Positions 46,800 through 58,730 of a stretch of DNA of 64,000 bases are shown one piece after another; the stretch's first letter is position 1; each line of letters starts with the position of its first letter. The stretch comes from Climacium dendroides. Taxonomy: Eukaryota; Streptophyta; Bryopsida; Hypnales; Climaciaceae. Made by a program: the position numbers and the translations under genes. The notes under the pieces were generated by a model. That model worked only from the letters and a program-made list of their open reading frames with translations. It was not told where the DNA came from and ran no database searches. The stretch covers positions 25,849,029 through 25,913,028 of the forward strand of contig OX467083.1 of the NCBI GenBank assembly GCA_950106755.1. The letters are read 5' to 3'.

Positions 46800-47314
46800 T
46801 CTCGTCTGGCCAAATGTTTCTCACCACACAGAACAGGAAGTCTAGAAAATCACACCTCCGCTTCCAACCTAAAATGTACGCCAAATTACTGTAAAACAAG
46901 ATTCGCCAGTGCCGAGCCTTCGAAACGTCCGGCAAGTGGTGCATCAGCGAACTTCGGGGAAGCGAAAGTAAGTGACCCTCGTCCAAGCAATTGAGGACTT
47001 GTCTCCTCCGATTTTCATCTGTCCCAATTTGCAACAACCAGTCGTCTATGACACTCGCCTGCCGCACTCGGTTCTGCGGGAATGGAGCATGCTGGCCACG
47101 AACTAAATCTGCCATGTCTTGCAGCGTCGCAATTCGGCGCGATACAGGAAATACTACGACTGCAAGGATGGCAAGTAGTGGGAAGCAAAGAAATGCAAAA
47201 AGAAATCCATCGCTCACCCCACTCTCTAAGTTCATTACCTCAAAGCTGTGTGAAATTGGTGCCTGATTTTGACCTCTACGCCATCGCCGCCAATTTTGTT
47301 CAATTGTCGCCATC
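46800..47314 (-). other. Accessory ORF with a membrane segment in piggyBac element
   Basis: The N-terminal part of a minus-strand frame begins MATIEQNWRRWRRGQNQAPI (ATG near 47312) and has one clear hydrophobic segment (FLFAFLCFPLLAILAVVVF), then a helical region with VLNCLDEGHLLSLPRSSL and WRILFYSNLAYILGWKRR. Family unknown. The frame remains open to 46285, but composition after about 46830 looks like an antisense shadow of the basic ORF. Presence of a membrane segment in a transposon ORF is unusual. Confidence 0.35.
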
Positions 47315-47841
47315 GCCAGGACTATGAACTCGCTCCCTCCAAATTCCCACTCTCCTACACAAGTAGTCCTTCTTGGAATCCAAAGCCCACACAGCGACCG
47401 TTCCACAATTTGCACTCAAAACCCTGAACCCTCGTCCTTTTCTCGGAGCCGTGAATTATTTCGAAATCCCTAATGAGCCGTGAGGAAGACCTGCGTACAC
47501 TGCAAAGACCTTCTGAGTGGTGGCGGGAACACGTAGTGTCACAGGGGACGGACCCCTGTCTTCTAACTGTCTTTCTCCGGGTCGCGACAGTGTGGACCCA
47601 GCCTTGAATCCGAGTTGGCACTGAAGCTCCCGGTCCAAAAACAGGGCATGCGCTGATGACAAGGCTATAGGTTTTGAAGTCCACGTCAGCTGAAGGATCG
47701 TGAACCAGGGTATTCCTCCAAATTTTTAGCCCTCCAAGTATGTAGTGAACAGATTTTCCCAATTTGCTATCCATTTGTCAATATTTCAGTCCAAACATTG
47801 GCCGAGGACACATTCTGTCCTCAAGGACGTTCTGGGGTTAA

Positions 47842-49616
47842 AGAGATCTTTGATCTTTGATGTGCTTCCAATGATAGGAATTTCATGTCCTAATTATAAA
47901 GCAGTCAAAAGTTAGACAATAAATTTGGAGGGCCAGTGTACCGGGTTCCATTGACGATGCTCTGAGCCCGGGCCCTGTTCGCCCAGTCAGCAGACAAATC
48001 AGAGGAGCTGGCAGCATCATCTCAGCCAATGAAAAACTTGTAGCTTGGATCAGGGCCCTACCCAAAAGCCCCAAAGCCCCACACGCTACTCCAACACTTT
48101 CCGCCCTGCTCCTCCACACAAAACCAGCGACCCACCTCGCCCAATGCAGAAATTTTTCTCTCTTTCCCACAAACCTGAAACACGCGATCCAAATTGTGGA
48201 GAAATTGTGCTCCACATCTCCCATCCGTCGCCTCAAAAGCGCAATTGAAATGATACCAACCGCACATGATGCTTTGCGCTTTATTCCATCAATGCCGCTG
48301 CTTTGCAATCTCGCCAACTCACTTGCATCGCTTCCCCCCAAACTCTAAGTTACTGCCACGGTACTCGTTTCCGGCTTCGCAATCTCGTCTTCGGAGGCTT
48401 GGATTGCCGTTGCCCATTCGGGGTCACTGGTTTGCAATTATGGCATCTAGCTTGAATTGAAGTGCTTCTGGCTGAATTTGGAGGTGGTTTTGAGGATTTG
48501 GGGCGTGGATTGAAGCTATGTCGCCTTGATAGTCGTGTTGTGGTACTTGTGCTTCGCCTGTAATGGTTTTGGGTTTTGGGTTTCTGATATCAGTTAGAAT
48601 TAAGGTTGGGATAACCTAAATTGCGATAGCCTATCGTCAGACTGTTACAATTTGATATGCTCTTGCTAGGAATGGAAAAAGGGGATTTCAAAGCAACTGG
48701 AGTGCACGATTCTGGAATGCAAAGGTTAAGGAGGTTCAAAGGTTTCTTGGTAGATGACCTAAACTCGATTGCTGAACAGATGTAGGAGGTTCAAATAAGT
48801 TTGAATTTAGGGTGGGTTCATTGGGGTACTCACTCTTGGAATTGAATGTGGTACAGGCTGAGGTAGGTCTTGCTTGATGCTGAACACACAATTCCGAACT
48901 TGGTGTGTGTGAATTAGGGAAGAAGAGGAAGAGGATGTTTTGAGTAGAGAGGGCGGGGAGGATGTGTTGGGTGCGGGGGCGATGGCCCTCTTCGTCATGT
49001 ACAACATCATGTCACGCGTTTGGAACCTCCAAAGCTTCATCTCACCGGGCTTCCCGATCTGCATTCCATCTTGCTCTCAACAGGTTTGCCACTCACTGCA
49101 TTTTACTATCGATTTTGGAATAATTGTCTCAGTGTCTGTATTCTAGGGTTTTGCCTGAAGTTTTGTCGAGAATGGTGACGAGATGCGCATCGTAGATATC
49201 CTCGTTTATGGCTCTTTGTCGGCCACTGAACTACGCGGGTTTGGTAAGATTATTAGATTGAAGAGAACAATCAAAATGACGGCTTTGGTCTTGATCATTG
49301 CTTCCACCCATGCTTTCAATGAGATTTTGACTCGTAATCTTGCTCCTTTCTACCTTGACTTTCTACCGTAGCTCTTCGACCCCATTGGAATACTCTGCCT
49401 AGTGATGCAATTGCTGCCTGAGGTTGAACCGCAAGTGTTCGATGGGGTGGAGGTCACACTTGCTCCATAATGCCTAATCACACTCTAATTTTGTCTGTGC
49501 AGATTGAAAATTTCAGTATTCTTGTGTTGTGACCTGCAGGATTTGGATTTAGAATCTAGTTCTAGTAGAGGAACTGAGTCAGCTGCACGTGGTTACGCGT
49601 CCGTTGCTCATAATTC
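47842..49616. other. PPR-SMR upstream region
   Basis: No gene is supported. Open frames on the minus strand (47883-48341) have no recognisable product. The region may hold promoter and 5' UTR exons of the PPR-SMR gene; a 5' UTR intron cannot be excluded. Confidence 0.4.
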
Positions 49617-52600
49617 ATGCTGTTGTTCAGGTGTACAAGTCAATTGACGACGTCGTTAGCATTCTCGGAGACACACTTGCGATCATTTCCTATCAACAGC
49701 GTCGACTCATTTCCACCTCTGGTTCCTGCCATCCTGCGGGGCCCATCTTTTTTTGAGGGAACCGCCTTGTTCATAGTGAACAAGTCATGCAGGAGAACGA
49801 GTAAGCGATGCAGAGTCGTCGTGACGAGCGTCATGTCTCCTCCTCCTACCAACTTTCAGCGACGAGCGGTTGACAATATTGAGGAAAGTGGAGCTTTGGA
49901 AAACATCGATGAAGAACTGCCTGAGACGCCGCAGCTGGAGCTGAGGAAACCAGGGCATGTTGTCAAGTCAGTCGTCAGTGATGTACATCATGTGGAGTTG
50001 CCTTCCATCCGGTTGAATGTGCGACCAAAAGTGCAGGTGAGAGATCATCTGACTTTGAAGACAGGTCTACACAAGGCTGTCAAACTGACTGGCAGACCAT
50101 TTCTGTAGAATTTTGTAGATGTAAAACGTCTAGAACTGTTTGCCGTAGAAAATATCTTGAATTCTGAAATTTGTTTTGAGTTCTTCGAACTGACGGTCAC
50201 GGCCACATGTCGAAGTAACGAGCTATTTCTCAAATGCTAATCATGCCAATTTTTTGGATGCCATTTCTACTCTGGAGAAAATACCGACATTCCATTTTGA
50301 TGTTCTGAATATTGATCCTGCAGGTTAGACCCAAGAGGGTTTCGAGCCACAGCGCGAACTCCAGAGCAAAGGTCCCCAGGTTGCTAGCTGGGCACAAGGA
50401 GGCACGTCCTAGATTTTCAACTGCAGTTGCTTGTAGTCCAGAAATCCAGTCACTGGTTGCTTCATTGCGGAGGTCATGGAGACAGACTCACAGGATAGAG
50501 GACGTGATGGATAATCACCCCAGAGCCCTGTCACCGTTCGACATTACCTGTGTGCTCACGGAGCTTCAACGACAGCATGATTGGCAATGCACATTAGAGG
50601 TCATCTTTTTGCGCTACCCTCTATTGGGACCCGTTTTGCGTTCTATACTTTATTAGAAGATTATTATTCTCTTCATATACGGATGCCAACACGAAGTTGA
50701 AACTGTGTCGTGACTTTGCACATTTTGATCTTGGTTTGCAGCTGTTTTTTTGGTCGAAGAAGCAGCGATGGTATCGTCCCAACTCTCGCTTGTATACCCG
50801 CCTCATTGGTTTTCTGGGGAGAGAGGGTCAGGTCAGTGCTTTCTTCTTCTCGTTACTGTATTAACAATTGCCGTCCTTCATAGTGAGATTCTGCTTTAAT
50901 CACGTACACTCTTATAAGCCAGAATCAGAAATGCTTTGCGAGTTGACCGAACCACTAGCATGTCTGACTTTATGTGGTCCAATACTCTCAGGTCCACCGT
51001 GCCACATTATTATTCCAAGAGATGCTACTGGAGAAATGCCAAGTAGATCAGTACACGTACACGGCCATGGTGAATGCCTACGGGAAAGGAAGGATGCTTG
51101 AAGAGGCCCTTGCAGTATTCAACCACATGAAGGAATGCCCTGAGCCTAATTGCCAACCCAACACAGTGACATGCAATGCGCTCATTGATGCTCTGGTGAA
51201 AGCAGGTCGCTACGACCAAGCAATCGAGACTTTTATGGACATGCGAAATGGTACCAACGGACTTGAGCACAGTTGTAAACCAAATGTCATCACATACAAC
51301 ATTCTCGTCGACGCTCTCTGCAGAGAAGGAATGGTGGACATTGGGATACGAGTTCTGCAGTCCATGAGAGAAGGGGAGCCGGAGCAGAGGGTGTCTCCAA
51401 ACTCGGCTACGTACAATACCGTCATTGATGCTTGCGGTAAAGTTGGGCTTTATGAGAAAGCCGAGGATTTGGTGGAGAATATGGTTCAGCATGGCGTCCA
51501 GCCTGATCACATCACATACACTGCCCTGATTCACTCCTACGGAAAGGCGGGTCTTTGGGAAAGTGCAGAGAATACTTTCAAAGGTATGAAAGGAGCTAAT
51601 GTGACGCTTGACGTGATGGCATATACAGCTATGATTGATGCCTATTCCAAAGAGGGCTTGTTTAAAAAAGCTGAGGAGTTGTTCAAGGCAATGCAGCATT
51701 CGGGGATAAGACCAAACCAAGTTACTTTTTTGTCGCTGATTGATGCTTATGGAAAAGCTGGCTTGCCTGAAGAGGCCAAGAATGCCTTCTACGAAATGCA
51801 GGCGGCAGGTTATGAAGCCAACGTCTTGATCTACAGCTCACTTGTCGATGCACATGGGAAGGCTGGGAATTACAAGGAAGCCGCTCAGATGGTCAATGTG
51901 ATGAGGCGGCAAGGTTGTCAGCCCAACCTCATTACGTATGCTGCCATTTTGTCGTCCTGCGGCAGATCCAAATCTTGGGAAGAACCTCAAGTACTGCTTC
52001 AGAGCTTGCAGGTATTTTGCTCTCTAGTCAAATTACCCCTTCCCTTATTTTGCCTGGCTGGAGCATTAGTATTAAGAAATTTCTTGTATAATGTCTTCGC
52101 TCGGACCTGATCGACTGAAGATAATGTTGTAGTCTTATTTCCTTTCATTTTATTCGCTTGTCACAATAAGCTTCCAAGGATTTTTTGAATAATGTGGTAC
52201 CTTATTGGAAACTGACGATTATCATGGTTTTGCAGACTTCGAAATCTGAAATGGAAAGCACACTATACAATCTGGTGGCAGGAGGCTCGCTCAATGATAA
52301 TCTCTGGGAAGACGTGTCGAAAATGTTTGACGATTTATCGAGGCAGCCTAAGGGCAACCAAATGTCATTCTGCAACTCTCTTTTGGACATCCTATGGAGT
52401 TGGGGGCTTTGTGAACGAGCCTCCCGCGTGCTCCACCTTACAAAGGAGGCAGGAGTGTACGACGACACGTTTTTCGTTTTCACGAAATCGGAATGGTGCC
52501 TTGACCTTCACAGGTGAATTCCATTCGCTCACAAGTTGAAACTTTACTACTATACTTGTTACTAATGCCAGGGTCCACTGTGGGACTGCATTTGATTAGC

Positions 52601-53212
52601 TGAATTAACCTCCCAGCGCCTAAATGGTCTACAGTGGCTGCTTCCATATGTATAGTAGTTGAAATGAATCATTTAGGAAGCTCAAGTAAGATGGCAAAAT
52701 AATATCAATAGAAAGGAGAGATCCTACCCTACATTTGTTAGCACTAAGAATATCTTTGGAAGTCACTACATTTAGATAAGAGAATCCATGGTGGAATTTT
52801 TATGTTTTGGCTCAGGGACTAAAGGGTTAAACTTTGCTGAGAAAGTGATCCACGCCGAAACTTGCAGCTGACTCGTGTGTGAATGCTGTGCAGATTGTCG
52901 GTTGGAGCAGCCATCACTATGTTACTGGTGTGGCTGGAGGAGCTTCGCCTTGCTTGGGTTTGGGGGGAAGATGCTCCTGAGGAAGTAGTCATCATCACTG
53001 GAAAGGGTACACACTCCAAGTCGAAAAGCTCGGCCTTGAAGGTCCCTGTGGATTTGCAACTGGCACAGCTTTGTGCCCCCTTCACGGACGTGGTCGGCAA
53101 CTGTGGTCGCGTGACTGCATCCGGAGATGCCGTGCAAAACTGGCTTCTATCTCCTGGTATTGGACAGGGCTTGGGCCTGGTGGATTCCACATTCTTTCTG
53201 CATCAAGGATAA
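49617..53212 (+). CDS. Pentatricopeptide repeat protein with C-terminal SMR domain
   Basis: Six exons: 49617-50036, 50324-50599, 50742-50831, 50992-52011, 52236-52513 and 52894-53212, giving 800 residues. The first 75 residues are rich in Ser, Thr, Arg and hydrophobics and poor in acids, as in plastid or mitochondrial transit peptides. About ten P-type PPR motifs run from residue 245 to 600 (for example ITYTALIHSYGKAGLWESAE and VTFLSLIDAYGKAGLPEEAK). The last 110 residues form a small MutS-related domain with the LDLHR start, SVGAAITMLLVWLEEL, IITGKG and NCGRVTASGDAV. PPR-SMR proteins bind organellar RNA or DNA; known members affect RNA maturation, translation or retrograde signalling. I cannot tell which named member this is. 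The exon 2 donor GTCATC is weak, but joining TLE to LFFWSKKQRWYRPN restores the conserved W-rich motif. The start codon is the first in frame. Confidence 0.92.
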
Positions 53213-54536
53213 TGTAAAGTAATGGAAAACCTCGTGGAGAATGAAACAATGACAACTACTTGTGAAGATCTTTGCAGGTACGCATTTTGAGAATGATACT
53301 TTGATCTGCCATGCAGTTGTCGTTTTGTTGATTGTAGCTGGTAAATGTATTAAGTGGATCCATTCATAACATTGTTTAGGGTGGCCCTGTGACACCTTGG
53401 AATTCTCTGTGACATCCTGAATCTTGGGTGTCTAGGATGTCCATTCTTCGTCGGACTTTGTGAGTTTTCCGTGGTGTTGCAGGGTGGAATCCCTCGGTGC
53501 CTGAACTAAAAATAGGAAGTCCACTTTCGAAGCTCATAGCTCATTTTATTACTTTCCAAGACCTGGTTTCCTCTTTCTTTTGGCTACCTTTTTTGAAGCT
53601 TCGTAAATGATTCATTTCAAATCGTACAGATATCGAAGTGATCATTTTTGACTATTTAGGCACTCAAGTGTTGTGAAAGTCCTTCTCCAAGAATCGGGGG
53701 GATAGACCGGTATTCCATCCTTTGGTGAGGTGTCATGAATAAGGTGAATGGGAGGAGATTTCTCGGTTATAGAAAGTTATGTTGAGGGATGAAAAAACGA
53801 TTGACATAACCATAGATGCATATGTCTGCCTAATAATGACTTCAGAACCAAGTGGGAATAGTACTTTGTTAATGCAATATCTTAGCATCTGTAAATAGAA
53901 GGTTGCAATGCTTCAATGGCTAAAAATATGTTAACAGCTTCCTCTTTCTGGATGTAATTCTATATATATTCTTGCTTTGATGTCTACTAATCCTTACAAG
54001 TTACATACTACAGGGTATGCAGCGCTGTGATTTCTGTTGCGAAAGAATCCTCCTTTGCGGCGGCCACTGTTATGTTTTTTCACAAGGGAAAACGTAGGCT
54101 TAGTAGAAGAAACAATGAAGTGCCTTCTTCCGGATGAATCTAATCATGTGAAAATAGGCGCTGATGGTTTTAGTTTCAGGGGTTGACATGACAGTGTCTC
54201 ATTATGTGCACTAAGAATTTGTACATTACCCAATTCTTTTGTACAATACAGTTTGCTTCTTGGCATTTTAGGACTGAAAGTAGGAGCAGAATCCAGATTG
54301 CATATTCTGAAATTTTCTTCGTCGTTACAATTAGTCGTCTACTGACTGCCAAATTTTATGAGTATTTAGGAGCTGAATAACTTCACATGTGTATGGGCGG
54401 CATGAAAACTACCATGACATGCTAACTTCGGCCAAGGGAGCAGCAAAGAAGGTTGGTGACAACGGTGAGATACAGTATCTTTTGCAGGTGATTTGCAATC
54501 TGTGCTTTGGCCTGCAAAGAGGTACGGTGAGAGATA
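53213..54536. other. Between convergent PPR-SMR and pyruvate kinase genes
   Basis: Two convergent genes share this spacer, so it is expected to hold both 3' UTRs. No coding frame of note. Confidence 0.5.
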
Positions 54537-56959
54537 TCAGTAGATATCTCGGACCTCCATAATTTTGATAACAGAGGCAGATCCTATGCGATGAAGAGCT
54601 ACGACTGCTTGCCCAGGTTTACAGAGGTTTCGGCTGATAGCATATTCTAGAGCTGCATTCAAGGTGTTATCAGTTGAGTCAGCGTCCGTGGCCTTCACCG
54701 AGCCTTCAGCTAAGAGCGGGATCAATCCCCTGCACAATACCATTGCAACTTTTGTAAAGGTCCATCACCAGAGTAATGCAAATTTCCTACTAACAACGAA
54801 TCGTTGCCAACAAAGCTGTCCAAGAGGTTACAAATCGACCCATTACTGATCATTTCGTCTCGGGAGGAATAAGGACTCACTAATTGAATTGAAGAAATTC
54901 AATCACTATGTGAATGAACGGATCACTGGTATCCGGGAAGCTCTTTGCATTGAGGAAGATTGACTCCGAAAATTTCATGGTCCATGTATGTGGTTATCCA
55001 AAAGTAGTGATGCCAGTACGGAATTGAAACAGGCTGTAGAAAGTAGAGAAGTAACCTGCAAATCAAGCTGTGGTGAGCTGGCGACTCCTCGCTAATTTGC
55101 CATTCGATACTATCAGTGGTCATAACTGGGACTGCTACAGATAGAATAGGAACCGAGGGCCTGTATTTTGCTACCAATCTAGCAGTGCTTCCCCCACGAG
55201 TTAGAACTACGATCAAGGCTGCCCGAATTTTATTGGCTGTCCGGACCGCTGATGATGCCAAACTTTCCAGTGGGCTCATTGGCATGGGGACATTCCGCAC
55301 CAGATCTCTGAATAATGTAGAATAGTCGATGGCTTGTTCAGCCTCCCGACAGATACTGGCCATTATTCCAACAGCAACATCAGGGTTGATTCCATTTGCC
55401 GTCTCACCACTAAGCATAACGCAATCGGTGCCATCAAGAACAGCGTTGGCAACATCTGTTGCTTCTGCTCGGGTTGGGCGTGGGGATTTAATCATAGACT
55501 CTAGCATTTGGGTTGCTGTTACTACAGGTTTCCCCTTCGCATTGCACTTGTATATCATCATTTTCTGTGCTAAGAAAATTTTCTCTGTAGGTATTTCCAT
55601 TCCCAAGTCTCCTCTAGCAACCATAATAGCATCTGTCTCGCGCAGAATATCATCAAAGTTTTGTAGTCCCTCTTGGTTTTCCACCTGCAACCACAACATA
55701 ATCTGAATGTGATTAGCAATTCAAGACCGGAACATACAAATAGACATTTAAGAGCACAAGTCTAGAAGGGCTTACGTAGAGAACTGAAATAGATACCTTG
55801 GAGATAATGTGGATGGAACTTGATGCTTTCCCAAGCAACTCCTTGACTTTGACCACATCGGAGCCTTTCCGCACAAAAGAAGCCGCAATAAAATCAATTC
55901 GGTTTGGAATACCCCAAATGGTGATGTCCTCAACATCTCGTGGTGTAAATGTTGGAAGGTCAACAATAATTCCGGGCAAATTCACATTCTTGCGTTCACC
56001 CAAACTTGCTGAGTTCTCGCACCTACACTTCACCTTCCCAGCACCTGAGTCGCACTCCAGCACCATGAGACTGATAGTCCCGTCCGAGCACAAAATCATA
56101 TTCCCCGGCTTCACATCTTGAGCAAGCTTAGGGTAGCTCATGGCGATCATTGTGTTATCACCTTCATGAGTGTAATCTGTTGTAATCATAAGCTCTTGAC
56201 CTCGAATGAGTTTAATTCCTTGCCCTCCCTTCAGCGTCCCCGTCCGAATCTCCGGACCCTATTTCCCATCTCATGAGCACACGTGGTGTGACAGGTTAAC
56301 AAATTACATAGTGAATCAAAGCATCGAATTTTCAATTCTAGCATCGGAAACCTCGCTAGACTCCTTTCCTTGGGATCAAAGGAAACAGTAAGAACAGAAG
56401 AGCGCATGACGAAACAGCTGTTTTGTTCCACAAATATTTTCTAATTTCCTTCATTCTGATTTGCTCTCGCTTTTGCTATTTTGCAACTGTTTTTGCATTA
56501 TTTCACCACTATGCAACACTCATAGGTAAGGGACTGAAGCAGATAACTTTAATTACTATAGTCGTTCTTGTGTCGAGTGTCTCCTCAATGTCTGCTTCAA
56601 AATGATTTTCAAGACGAGATTGCCAATTAAAGTTCAATTTTACCACCTACTGCATGTAGCATGTTAGTGTAGAACCGCGATTGCTTTGAAAATACCTTGG
56701 TGTCGAGGAGGACACCGCACATGATTTGAGTATTGTACATGGCCTGCTTCAGAGCGTCAAGCGTTCCTGAATGGTATTCGTAGGTTCCGTGGGAAAAATT
56801 GAATCGAGCTACGTTCATTCCGGCGCGGAGCAGCTTCTCCAGCATGGGAACATCCCTTGATTTCGGGCCCAATGTGCAAATGATCTTGGTTTTTGAAATT
56901 CCATTGACGCGTGAGTCTCCTTTCCCAAGTATGCCCTTGATATCGAATTTATCATTCAT
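54537..56959 (-). CDS. Pyruvate kinase, cytosolic type
   Basis: Four exons on the minus strand: 56959-56696, 56258-55797, 55684-55056 and 54729-54537, giving 515 residues, close to plant cytosolic isozymes and without a transit peptide. The enzyme converts phosphoenolpyruvate and ADP to pyruvate and ATP. Conserved blocks in order: KTKIICTLGP (23-32), ARFNFSHG (51-58), LLDTKGPEIRTG across junction 1, IAASFVRKGSD, ISKVENQEG across junction 2 with the catalytic Lys242, MVARGDLGMEIP (263-274), MLESMIKSPRPTRAEATDVA, VMLSGETANG and RGLIPLLAEGS near the end. The C-terminal domain has the usual LTRGGSTARLVAKYRP. Introns 1 and 2 are phase 0, intron 3 splits an Arg codon. No lesion seen. Confidence 0.95.
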
Positions 56960-58730
56960 GGTTCACCCCTCACGCCCTCAAGGGTCTGTTGATTTCGTTC
57001 TCTCTTAATACTCGTGCTCTGCAGCAATAAATATTGGTGATGTCAAGGGTTAGGGTTGAGAAAACATAATTTTGAAATCCCCTCCTCGATTAGAGCTTCT
57101 CATAATTCTGATGTGATTATCCTCAATCCGTGTACTTTCTGTTGAAAATTCCAGATTGGACTAGTTTCAGTCTCCCTATGGGCACTGTCTCACCAGATCC
57201 CCAGAAAAGAATGATCCCACTATTGGTGGCATGATTATGTCCATCCAGTTTATCCGCTGATAGTAGAGAATCAATACGAATGCTCAAGACAAGAAAAAGG
57301 CTACTACTGGAGATTCTGAATCTCCTAATTCTGTACGAAGTTGGAATGCTGCGGGATACGAGCCCTAAGATCTGATTGTATATCAAGTTTTCTCTCTCAA
57401 AGAATCGAAGCAGTCGATCAATGCAGGGATTCAATAAACATCTCCCGACGCCGTCCCTGGAGGCAGGGAGGGGTAAGAGCTTGTCTGATGAAGAGATGCC
57501 AGGTGCGATAAGGTCAAGAGACACCACCAAAAACCCTCCTGAAACCTAGCACGATAAAAAAAAACCTATCATAAAACTAGTGCTGCTGGGCAGAATCATG
57601 CCAGGCACATTCACCTGCAGCTTCTCTTCTGGAGCTGAGTTTTCCTCTCCAACGCCAATCGGTCGCACAATTCACAACTGAAATCTTGAAAGCACAAGTA
57701 ATTTGCTGAAACCCTAAAATTTCAAGAAACTCCTATTGAATCTTTCCAAACACCCATCAAATTGAACGTTGACAAACACTAATGTCATTTCTGTGTAACT
57801 CCATGCAGGTCATTTGAAAGAACTGGAGCATGGTGACTCATCTCAATACTGCAAGTGAAACTCTTATGTCAAGAGATAAAAGAAATACAACAAAAATACT
57901 CGAAGTGCTCATTTTCTACAGACAAATCTCAAGCAAGATTTCGTGATGTTTCAAGCTGCTCCGAGTCATACCTCAAAAAGAAAGGCAAAAGCGTCTTTCC
58001 CCAACAACACAAAAGGACTCCTCGTCAAAGACACTGCAGGCACGATGATAACTAAAGGACCATGATAACTAAAGGACCATGGGCATGTCTGTTAAAGACT
58101 TGGATCCAGATAGTTTCTTGGTATTCTTTATTTTTTCTTTACTAAAATTTGAGCTCACTTACTAAAATGTTCAAGTTCTGTGACCTACACCTTGGACAGG
58201 TTCTCCAATGGGAATTACAGTCCTGGCATGCCAGAATCACAGTAATTTCTCACTTCCCTCTAAAACTTTTGATGCTCTAATGTATGACACATCCACATCG
58301 ATTTACAGCAACCTTGCATTTTTACATAACTGCATAGTTAATGTCATAAAACCAGGATCAAATGATCAAAACTCAGTGTTTCGATAAGCATAGAACTCTG
58401 ATTAATTAAACGCTAACTCTACGTTGAATATCGTATTTTAGTCTCGACACTCAAATAAAGCAACATACGGCAATGGAGTTGATGACCACAAAGGGCTCAA
58501 ACAAAAGTTCTATGGGTGGCTTCGCAGTCAGTCAAATACAGCAACCACGCTTCCCTTGGATTTATTGGTCACGGTCGCCTTAAGTTGTGAGGGTCGTTGT
58601 CCCTCGGAGAGAGCCTGGCTTTGCATTGAGGGATTATTGTGGAGCAATTTTATCTTCATGAGAGTCCCTTTCAACTGTCAGTGAGGATTGGCGCTAAACA
58701 CGTACAATATGTACACTCAAAACAAGGTCG
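56960..58730. other. Pyruvate kinase promoter side and P450 3' side
   Basis: The minus-strand pyruvate kinase leader should lie just right of 56960, and the P450 3' UTR just left of 58731. Open frames here (for example 57123-57530 minus) show no family resemblance. A 15-bp direct repeat (ATAACTAAAGGACCATG) lies at 58048-58081. Confidence 0.45.

Larger units (their letters stand above)
42481..47837 (-). mobile_element. PiggyBac-like DNA transposon, 5357 bp, both ends present
   Basis: The ends are CCCCAGAACGACC at left and, reverse complemented, CCCCAGAACGTCC at right; each is directly flanked by TTAA (42477-42480 and 47838-47841), the piggyBac target duplication. Each end also has a small subterminal hairpin: CCGACA facing TGTCGG at about 42505-42526, and GAGGACA facing TGTCCTC at about 47804-47822. 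A piggyBac transposase reading on the minus strand fills 43659-45246, and further minus-strand ORFs of unknown role fill 45462-47300. Base composition is more GC-rich than the flanking DNA. Confidence 0.93.

Noticed and set aside
47883..48341. 152-codon minus-strand frame upstream of the PPR-SMR gene
   Set aside because: No recognisable domain, unusual composition, and it lies in the expected promoter/leader region.
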